Shown here one piece after another: positions 54,138 through 62,000 of a stretch of 62,000 nt of DNA (position 1 is the first letter of the stretch; the number at the start of each line of letters is the position of its first letter). The stretch is taken from the NCBI GenBank assembly GCA_905221605.1, contig CAJNDS010001646.1, positions 485,001-547,000 on the forward strand, written 5' to 3'. The DNA comes from Symbiodinium natans (Eukaryota; Sar; Dinophyceae; Suessiales; Symbiodiniaceae). Under the pieces are notes generated by a model that was not told where the DNA came from, ran no database searches, and saw nothing but the letters and a program-made list of their open reading frames with translations. A program made the position numbers and the translations under genes.

Positions 54138-54790
54138 TCACTTCGTCTGCTGCACATGCCACAGCAGTGCGTGACTCCACAGACGCGGAGGATGTCCGCA
54201 CCCGCAAGAACCGAGGGACCGGAGGAACGAGGAAAACAAGGCGAAGCTGTCCTGAGCTTGAACTTGCTGTCTGCTGCAGATGCTGTCCGAAGCGGCATCC
54301 GAAGCAGCAGAAAGCTCGGCATGCAACTGAAGAACTTGCTTCCGATGCGTCTCCCTGCCTCGATGTGCTTCTGTGATGCAACTTGTGACATCGCGGAGCT
54401 CCTCCTCTTGGAGCGCCACCCTCGCTTCGCCCACAAGCTGCTGCATCTTCGTCCGACTAGAAGCTGGATCCCGCCAGGGCAGCCTCTAAGTCATCGTCCG
54501 TAGTGAATCGGACAGGTTATTCAATCCACCTGGTATCCAGGTTCCTGTCCAGTCCTGGCCGCGGACTCATCATTCGGCGCCCGAAGACGCTGTAGGTGCA
54601 AGTGGTGCGACCGAGCATGCTTGACGGCTGCTTCAAAGAGCTGCAGCTGTGGCTCCTCCATGCAATCATAGTCCTGATAGTGGTCAGGCGTTAGCTCCAA
54701 AACAATCGTGCGAGAATGGATCTTCTTGTTTCGGAGCGGATACTCGCCCGACTCGACAGCAGGAAGGGTGGGCTGCGAGCTTAGCTGCAC
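54138..54790 (-). CDS. candidate gene with coiled-coil exon
   Basis: Minus ORF 54521-54790 reads LPAVESGEYPLRNKKIHSRT, VLELTPDHYQDYDCMEEPQL and LFEAAVKHARSHHLHLQRLR. A second frame (about 54190-54480) reads QQLVGEARVALQEEELRDVT and REThRKQVLQLHAELSAASD, a coiled coil. The two would need an intron around 54480-54525 that I could not define. No family was recognised. Confidence 0.4.
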
Positions 54791-55036
54791 GCTTCCGTGG
54801 TACTCGGGTCCGGGAATCTATGAAAGTTGGGGGGCGCGGGGCCTCTCTGAGCCTGTTCTGGGCCTCTATTGGCTGGATGACCTAGCATAATGGAAATGGT
54901 TCATGAAAGCAACTTTGGGCCGAAACCCGGCCGAAAAAGTCTATCAGCACCCCCGTTATAAAATGCGCCTATAACACATAATGAGTATCGTCTTTACAGA
55001 AACTCCCTCAGGTAAGTCGGGGAAGCCCCAATCCTC

Positions 55037-55177
55037 CTAAAACCCTCTCAGCCCCTGTCGCGCCTGGCGGCTCGGAGCATGCCCTGCATGCCCCGCGTGC
55101 ACGTGCCCCGCGTGGCCCGTGTGGCTCGTGTGCTGCAGGCCCTGGAGGGCCACCAGCTCCTCGATGTCCTCACTCCG
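55037..55177 (-). CDS. C-terminal exon with Gly-His repeat
   Basis: Acceptor CACCAATCAG, then RSEDIEELVALQGLQHTSHT and GHAGHVHAGHAGHAPS before TAG, 47 codons. The helix followed by a GHA-type tail could bind metal, but this is inference. The plus strand reads an alternative Arg/Val-rich frame. Confidence 0.45.
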   Translation of the reverse strand, partial: RSEDIEELVALQGLQHTSHTGHAGHVHAGHAGHAPSRQARQGLRGF

Positions 55178-55810
55178 CTGATTGGTGCTTGGTGCTCATT
55201 GGCGCTTGGCATGTTCTGGGCGCAGTGAGATCGGGGAGGTCTTAAAGCTCTGAGACTGGGCACGGGACCAACAAAAGAAGCCCTGGAAATTTCCCTCAAA
55301 GCACCACGAAGCCTGAAGAACTGGCAGCGAAGTGCAAAGCCCTTCGGGATAAAACCTCCGAGCAAAGGCAGTCCTCGGGCTCGATTGACAGCGGCGCCCT
55401 CAGTCGGGGAGTAGCCTGGCATCCAAGGCTTTGCCAGATAGAAAACACAGCAACCCCTCAATTGCGATACTCCAATACTCCGATTTCATAGAGCAGGGGT
55501 TTTGGTGCGTTTTTCGCAAAGGAAGTATTTTGGGGGCTGTTCTGAGGGAAAGAACTGCGAAAAACACGTAAATCAGCGTGACCCTCTCACGTGATCTGGC
55601 ACCAGAAGTTTGACCCCTCTGGCCTTATAGGCTCCTGTGAGATGACCCCGACGCACCCCCAGAGAAAAAAGAGTCTGGCCTTGGATGCCAGCGCCAGTGC
55701 ACGACAGGTGGGGCGAAGCACCAGCAACGCCTCAACATGCCGCAGAGGGATTAGGGTTTAGGGTTTAGGGTTTAGGGCTTAGGGTTACAATCCTCTGAGA
55801 GACACGACAC

Positions 55811-55915
55811 CCGAAATGTGCCTCCGAAAGGTTCAGGTAGGCGTAGAGGCTGCCCAGGGAGGCCCCGCCGCCAAGGACTTCGTCGCAGAAGCTCTTCAGA
55901 AGAGAGTCGCCCGGC
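55811..55915 (-). CDS. internal exon, unknown protein
   Basis: Exon of 105 bp with acceptor TAAAG and donor GTGTCG. It encodes PGDSLLKSFCDEVLGGGASL and GSLYAYLNLSEAHF. Bracketed by telomere-like arrays at 55749-55792 and 55945-56056. Confidence 0.55.
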
Positions 55916-55944
55916 CTTTAGAGCTCGGGCTCTGTAGAACACTT

Positions 55945-56056
55945 CCCTAAACCCTAAACCCTATAAACCCTATACACCCTACAAACCCTATAAACCCTTT
56001 ACACCCGATAAACCCTATAAACCCTGTAAGCCCTATAAACCTTAAACCCTACCCGA
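55945..56056 (-). repeat. CCCTAAA/CCCTATAA array
   Basis: Degenerate units CCCTAAA, CCCTATAAA, CCCTATACA. A TTTAGGG array lies at 55749-55792. Confidence 0.9.
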
Positions 56057-57009
56057 AAGAGAGCAAGGGGCGGAGGCGGCGGGCAACGCCGCTGCGCGGT
56101 CTGCGGCCGCTCGGCGGGGCGTCCCCTGGTAGGGTCCCGACGCTGGGGGCAGAAGTAGGGTTTTTTGAGGTGTGTGTAGGGTGTGGGGGTGGGCGCTTAT
56201 TATCCTTCTTACTAAGCTGGATGTCCATGGCTGCGGTCCAGCTTCACTGTCTCGGAAACACTCGACGTCCGAACTGCATCTTGTCTTGTCCCGCATAAGG
56301 CAAAACACCCTCGTCACCACAACCTGAACTCAAGTGCGCCCAGGAGAAACGATGCCCGCCATCCTCAAGCCTCAAAAGCCCTCAACCTCCCGTCCCCCTT
56401 TTCCCCGAAGTTCTGAAGCTCGGGGGACCCTCCAGACCGGGACGGCTCGAAGAGCCGGGCGAAGGCTGTGAAAGAACAAGTACCGCAGCAGGTGGTCATG
56501 GCCTCGCTGCCTTCGCTTGCAAGCTGCGCGTGTCAAGTGTCGTATGAGGGGCCTCCCCACCTTTTCGACCTTGATATACTTTGGGCTGGTTATGTGAAGT
56601 TTCGAGGCTTTGATGGAGCATCGCCGGCAGGTGTGCGGAAGCCTATAGGGCCATGACCATCATGGCAGTGAAACTTGAACGTCGCATCTTTCCCTGCGCC
56701 TTCGAAGGAACTTGAGAGGGACCTTTAGAGATAACTTGAGGTGATCCAAAGGTGCCGAGAGACACCAGCGGCTGCTGCAAGCGTGCACGCGCGCAGCGGC
56801 TTGAAACTATGAGGCCCTGAGCCAGGCAAACCTATAAAGTCACATGAAAGTTGCGGAAGCTCGGAGTTGGAGGTTCTTGCATCCGTAGCGCCTGTGGAGG
56901 CCTGGCTGTTGGCTTTGCGGTGGGTTGTGGTGGGGTCGGTTTGCGGGTCTTAGGACCCAAAAAGGCTCGGGGAAGTGGGCTGGTGGGGCGCTTTGGGCTT
57001 TGGGGCATC

Positions 57010-57180
57010 TTGCCATGAACACCTCCAGTGAGCCCATGCGGCTGCGGCCAGGCCGAGGCGGCGGATTCGAAGTCGCGTTTCGGTGCCTCCCTTAGGGCCA
57101 GCATTCCTCTGCCTCTTACACACGACCACCTTGCGTCCATATTCAGGGTCTTCGGGCCCCTTTCTGTTTGATGGCAAGCG
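57010..57180 (-). CDS. candidate exon, unknown protein
   Basis: Minus frame KGPEDPEYGRKVVVCKRQRN and ETRLRIRRLGLAAAAWAHW. Another minus frame is also open. Uncertain. Confidence 0.3.
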
Positions 57181-57340
57181 CCGGGGTAGCGATGGCGCAC
57201 TTTGATTCAACTAGCCCGACTCCGCAGCCTCACCTCAAGACCGAAACCCGAACACCGGCACCCGCGGAGCATCCAACGCCGAACCCTTCTTGGAGGCAGC
57301 TGAGCCCTTACCCTAAACCCTAAACCCTAAAACCCTAAAC

Positions 57341-57425
57341 CCTTGTTTCCCGGCCCCCCCAGGGGCCCCGAGCTCCAGATCCAGTCTGATGCGGGCGACC
57401 TCACTGGTCACAGCAACAGCTTCGG
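57341..57425 (-). CDS. candidate helical exon
   Basis: Exon of 85 bp with acceptor CTCGAG and donor GTTTAGGG at the edge of a telomere-like array. It encodes EAVAVTSEVARIRLDLELGA. Confidence 0.5.
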
Positions 57426-58155
57426 CTCGAGGGCGCAAGAATCCATCGCATTGTTCTGTATGGTGGTCAGTTTCTGTCAGTTCCTCAACAGCAGACTATT
57501 GACAGCAGGAGGTTCGGGAGTTGGCTTTCAGAGCTTGGGGGGATCATTCGGGTTCTTACGAAGGTCGCCTCACCACAGTGCAACAAGAAAAGCTCGAGTA
57601 CTGCGCCAGAATCTTGGGGGGGGGGGGGGGAAGTTAGGTTAGAGGGCGCAGGGCTGCGGGTTCTCTTGCTGTGGCGCACACCTCCTGCAACAAAAGGAGG
57701 AGGAGGAGGAGGTGGGAGAGGCGGGGGGGTGGGGGAGGGCGGGGGTGGCAAAAGAGGGTGCAACTAGGCGCCTCGGAGTTGATCTCCTGCACCTTGGAGC
57801 TCAGCCTTGCCTCTGGCGGAATGTCAACAACAAATATGAAGAGGAAAAAGAAAGTACTAAAGAAAATGGTTCAAATATGTCAATACCAAATAATTCTTCA
57901 TGTGCTCTGAGATGTTAAGGGGGGCATATGATCAGGTCCCGCGTGGAGGAAGCCATGACCTGCCCTGCTCTGTCTGCAACTGGACCATGCACCCAATGCA
58001 CCTCCCACCAAATTACAACCTCATATACCATCTCGGCACCACATCTTAGGGTATGTTCATGGTCCCTTGATGAAGGCCCTCATTTGGGGAAGCCTTCTCG
58101 GATTACGAAGAACTCGCAAATCTCATGAAGCACCCCCGCTCCCCCCCCCAAATGC

Positions 58156-58226
58156 CGCAGAGAGCGCGCCTCCGTACTGCCCAGCTCCTTCTCCAAGCTT
58201 TGGAGCCGCTGGCTCTCCATGGCGAA
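58156..58226 (-). CDS. candidate coiled-coil exon
   Basis: Acceptor CGCCCCTGTCAG, then FAMESQRLQSLEKELGSTEA and RSLR, with a GC donor. A clear heptad helix. Possibly the same gene as 57341-57425, but phase needs another exon. Confidence 0.5.
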
Positions 58227-58570
58227 CTGACAGGGGCGTTTTTGGGGCTTGCAGGGTTTGCAAGAGCCTGAGGGTAACTTGAGTTGCCTTTTTAAGGGTT
58301 TCTTCGAAGGTTTTATGAGGGCAACTGTTCAGTTTCCCCCTGGAATGGCCAGCCCCAGCTTCGGGCTTGCGGGGTTCCGGCACGAAGAGATTTTCACGCG
58401 AGGTGGTCTGCTCAGAGAGTGGAAACCCCAACCTGAAGGGCACACCCAGCTCTTTCACGCGAGGTGGGTCGTGCTCGGAGCCTGGCCTTTCTCTCGGCCC
58501 AACTTCCCAGCTCTTTCAGCGGCGCATCCTCTGGCAGCTCTTCAGAATGCATCAGAGGGGGGGGGGGGGG

Positions 58571-58680
58571 GGGGGCGGCCGAAAATCGGGGACCCTTATG
58601 AGAGTCCCCCAAAGAGTAGGATTCCCATACAATCAGGACCCCAATAAGGTTCCCCCCAATTTCGCAAACTCCCACATATG
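58571..58680. mobile_element. short dispersed element (family of 13374/24848)
   Basis: GGGGACCCTTATGAGAGTCC to CCCCCCAATTTCGCAAACTCCC. It sits beside a G(18) run. Confidence 0.5.
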
Positions 58681-58761
58681 AAAACCTACGGAGCTTAGCT
58701 GGAATCTTCTGGCTCCCGTGGCGACTTTCTCCCTTGAGCTCGGGGCTCAGGCTTCCAGACT

Positions 58762-59587
58762 TCAACAATGCTGAGCAGCTCTCAAGACCCCCTGCAAGAC
58801 AGATCTTGTATTACCTTTTGCGTTGACTTTGAATACAGTGATTGAAAGACCTGTGCCAACCGACTGCAAGGTGCAAATCTTGAAGATCCGCCCCTCCAAA
58901 ACCTCCAAACCTACATTCAAACCCACAATGCAGGCCCCCAGAACCAACTCCTCTACACTCTGCCCAATGCCCCTTTTCTGATTATAATGCAATCCATAGT
59001 CCCCAAAAACCTTGCTACATCCACTCCACAAGAAAGCTCCGAGAAACTCTCGGCTCCACCTCTTCGAGCTCTCCTCGAATGCTGGTGACTTGGCGCTCGA
59101 TCGCCGAAATCTGGCGGAGGCCGTGCCGAGAGAAGATGCTTGGATCAGAGCTGGAATCAAGAAGTGCGCTTGTTGCAGAAGAATCAAGCCTTCTAGCGCC
59201 CCCCCCAATGCACCTGGTCCTTGACCCGCATGAGCTCCTCCGAGTCAACTCTTTTTGCTTTCGTTACTGAACTGGAAGCTTCCCAAGCGGACGTGTGGCA
59301 GAAGCTTGGGGCACATGAAGGGCTCATAAGGAAGATGATAAGAATTGAGGAATGCAGCTGCAGTGCAAAGGCATGCTTGTATCCGCCACCCACAAGGAAA
59401 ATGAGAAAGCCCTCCAGCACATCCCTTGCTTTGAGGCCTTGAGGTGACACTGACTCCAAAGGCTCTCAAAGACAACCTCTGTCGGGATGAAACTCTCCAC
59501 AAACTGCCAGTTGTCCGTTTTGACGCATCTTTGCGGTGCGTCTTCGACTACCACCACGAGGAGTGAAGGGAAGCATCGATTCAGCAC
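58762..59587 (-). other. stretch with strong but frame-shifting coding potential
   Basis: Minus frames succeed each other: VEDAPQRCVKTDNWQFVESF (59440-59587), LNSYHLPYEPFMCPKLLPHV or ILIIFLMSPSCAPSFCHTSA (59245-59400), RQISAIERQVTSIRGELEEV (59015-59160) and LGACIVGLNVGLEVLEGRIF with ITVFKVNAKGNTRSVLQGVL to a stop at 58762. They may be exons split by very short introns or a decayed gene. Plus frames here are also plausible. No model is offered. Confidence 0.35.
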
Positions 59588-60572
59588 GAAAAAGGCGGAC
59601 GTGTTGCAGTTGGGTACTTTTTTTGGTACAGAATCGAATCTTGGCTCAGCGGTTGTTTTTACCGAGCCTGAAGTCGGGTCTCAATCTGAGGCCTCCCCCT
59701 TTCTCTCCTTGGCATAACTTCCCCCCCTTCCCCGCGCGACTCTTGCACCGGGAAAGGCAGCGAAGGTGAAACCATGCAAGGTGAGCCATTCTGGGCTCCG
59801 AACTCAAGCAGAGAAAGCTGGCACATCAGCAACCACAAAAACATTAGACTTAAAAGAACAGCTATACACTCTCTACACTACATCAAGCCCCTCTTTCCAA
59901 GGCACAAAGAACTCACAGATTTCCCTGGGCCATCGCAGCCACGAGCGACATCGGCGAGGAGAGCGTGCTTTGGCCTGCGCGCTGGAAGGGGCCTGAGCAA
60001 AGGAGCACACACGTTGGCGACTTGGCGAGTTCCCAAAACAACTCCCGGAAACAGCCCCGGAAACCTTTAAAATTTCTAAAATGTTCCATGTGGGACCGGA
60101 GCCCCGGCAGCAGTCGACCCCAAGCCAAACCCAAGGCAGCGAAGTGGGCCAAAACCCCGAACCAGACACCATGATTCGGGCTCGGGGAATGGGAAGGTTC
60201 AAGTGACGAAGTGTCTGAGCCGATTTGACTCAGGGCTCGGGGGATTGAGGCCCTGAAGCAATTGCTGTTTTTACGGCAGTTTGCAACTAAGGTTTTTGTA
60301 GGGTGGGAGGGAGACGACAAGCTGCACAAAGATGTGTGATAAGGCGATAGACCTGGACAACAAGCTACTTTATTCGCTACTTCATCTTGGGTTGGCAGAC
60401 AACTTCTGAATCTGAAACCAGCCAGAAAGAGCGCGCCCTTGTGATGTTTTCTCTGGTGCAGGATGGCCGTACTCTTTCGAAGCAAGGGCTTTGCTGCTTC
60501 GCAGCCAGATGATCACAGAGATCCAGGCCCACTCGCTGTGGGGCTGGTAGGGCCGCCACTGGAGGGGCGCGG

Positions 60573-62000
60573 CTAAGGCGCAGCTAGGCGGCCCTCGACC
60601 ATCTTGTGGATCCATTTGTTCGGGATGTTGCCCCGGTCGCCATCATCAAACTCGACGTCGCTCTCCAGCTCGCCCACCCTGACGACCTCGCATGGAGAAC
60701 CGGAGTCCCCCCTAGATAGCCTTCGTTTCCTTGGATGTTGTCGGGCTGGAGAGGTAGGGTAGTACAAGTGGCAGGCTTATCTCACATCAGGCCGCGAGAA
60801 TACACATCACCCATTGTGGACGCTACATAGCGGGAATACACATCAGCAGCGGAATTACACATCAGGGCAAAGCAATCCCCAAGTAGACGCGGGAACTTAG
60901 GCAAGCAGCAACATGGGTCAAACAACCGGATTCGCCGCGGACGCCAGCGTTTTTTGCACCTTCTTACCGTATATTGACCATGTTTCGAAAGCTAATCACC
61001 ACGCAGACGCTAGAAAACAAGCAACTCAGGAAGCTCTAATTAGATTCAAGGGCTTGGTCGAGTTGCCGCGGGGCCGATCAGGGTGACCCATCTATCTCCG
61101 TTACTTGACTTGCCTGCACGAGGCCGACTTCGACGCATCGAGAGAGAGAGAGAGAGATAGATATACATATATATATATATGTACTCTGGGCAACTCAGTT
61201 CCCAATGTGGACGCCGATTGATGACAACGAGGCCGATTTCGAGAGATATACTCTGGGGAATGCAGTTCCCCAATGTGGACGCAGATCGATGCGCAAAACA
61301 CCGAGTGAGGCGAGATACCGCGGGTACTTGCCCGAGCGAACCCGAAAGTACTCGTCCAGCACCACATGGTGGTCTTTCCAAAAAAACCAAAACTGTAACC
61401 CTTTTGAACGCAACAATCAACCCGGGTTGCTGCATTTTGCCCCTTTGCCTTCATGTCTGGAGCTACACGTCAAGCTTGGTTGCGCACGTACTGTTAGGGC
61501 TTGAACCCCATATACCCCGAAGCGCCCTTAGGGCCTAAGGGCACCCGCCTTGCCAGGATTCAGTGCTGCCGCCTCTTCGGTCCAGTAGGCCCAGACACGG
61601 TCTCCACACCCCCAGGGCTCACCCAGGCTGAAGACCTCCACAAGGGGCAACAAAAGAATTCACAATGAAATCAAGTCCAAGAAGTCCAAGAACCTATAGT
61701 CACTATAGTCCTCTCGACCCCCGAAACCCAACCTCGGCTTCGGGTATCTCCCTCTCGTCGCCATCGTGGGCCCGGAAGATCACCTCGTCGACTTTCACAA
61801 CTCATGTCTTGGGCATTCTTGGGCTCCCTGAACTAGCCCTCGGATTCGTCGGAGGACTGCTGTCCCTGCCCGCACTACCCATGAGGAAGAACATCTACAT
61901 AGCCCCCGAACTTCGCACCTTCCCTTCGGGCGCCAAAGTGATGCTTCCCTCGTAGGCGTGGTTCTTCCTCCAGTGGATGATGTATTTGCCACCAAAGCGG
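60573..62000 (-). CDS. Tudor-like domain protein, C-terminal five exons
   Basis: Exons 61919-62000 (runs off the window; FGGKYIIHWRKNHAYEGSIT), 61733-61783 (VIFRAHDGDEREIPEAE), 61549-61635 (VFSLGEPWGCGDRVWAYWTE), 61328-61392 (FWFFWKDHHVVLDEYFRVRS) and 60573-60711 (VVRVGELESDVEFDDGDRGN, IPNKWIHKMVEGRLAAP, TAG stop) join in phase. Donors are GTGCGA, GTTGGG, GC (GCGGGT) and GTACCC. The strings GDRVWAYW and DVEFDDGDRGNIPNKWI match the strand pattern of Tudor-type barrels, which bind methylated lysine or arginine. This is a motif-level inference. The N-terminal part is outside the window, so any catalytic domain cannot be seen. The last intron (616 bp) contains the repeats at 60797-60866 and 61110-61300. 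Confidence 0.75.
60797..60866. repeat. GGAATACACATCA repeat
   Basis: Three copies of (G)A(A/G)(A/T)TACACATCA within 70 bp. Confidence 0.85.
61110..61300. repeat. imperfect tandem repeat of about 80 bp
   Basis: CACGAGGCCGACTTCGA at 61117 recurs as ACGAGGCCGATTTCGA at 61229. TACTCTGGGCAACTCAGTTCCCAATGTGGACGC recurs at 61249. A (GA)n(TA)n tract at 61141-61180 interrupts. Confidence 0.8.

Noticed and set aside
1-62000. TTTAGGG arrays as a chromosome end
   Set aside because: Arrays occur in both orientations throughout, with exons between them; none is terminal.
1-62000. Eimeria or another coccidian
   Set aside because: Coccidian genomes also have TTTAGGG-like repeats, but Eimeria would show many CAG repeats; only one is present, and GC donors plus FNIP repeats fit a dinoflagellate better. 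Not excluded for other alveolates.
1-62000. Spliced-leader relic (DinoSL) sequences
   Set aside because: No convincing match to the 22-nt leader was seen on either strand by eye.

Overview
The window looks like nuclear DNA of a dinoflagellate, most like the Symbiodiniaceae. The evidence is: (i) dense Arabidopsis-type telomere-like repeats (TTTAGGG/CCCTAAA) scattered inside the chromosome in both orientations; (ii) very small exons (35-211 bp) with GT-AG, many GC-AG and possibly one GA-AG introns; (iii) FNIP-type 22-residue repeats; (iv) about 50% GC with many microsatellites. No bacterial operon, rRNA, tRNA, CRISPR array or organelle gene was seen. Species assignment is inference.

Almost no gene is visible as one long ORF. 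Exons were found by reading the minus strand and asking whether neighbouring exons have splice sites and reading phases that join without a frameshift. All strong chains lie on the minus strand, so the window appears to be a unidirectional gene block transcribed right to left. The best models are: a Tudor-like protein (60573-62000); a Cys-rich, probably zinc-binding protein (46956-47532); a coiled-coil and Cys-containing protein (43650-44412); a protein with a duplicated helical module (30820-32615); a coiled-coil gene (24521-25492); a further gene (18354-18798); an unknown 11-exon gene (13535-17702); a gene ending at 11374; a UDP-glycosyltransferase of the GT1/MGT type (5640-10058, ten phase-consistent exons); and a small gene (4411-5242). 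About 40 further single exons are listed with lower confidence.

Between exons lie telomere-like arrays, G/C homopolymers, GA, CTC, CA and AT microsatellites, tandem repeats and at least four families of short inverted-repeat elements. Two element families have 8-bp target duplications. One copy (52043-52143) forms a perfect potential GT-AG intron whose removal joins two open frames. In several genes the intron starts with telomere-type sequence (G|GTTTAGGG). The window may therefore show introns built from mobile elements and from telomere-like repeats.

Limits: splice sites were assigned by eye. Intergenic boundaries, 5' ends and trans-splicing sites were not determined. At about 50% GC both strands give plausible peptides, so isolated exons without phase support are tentative.
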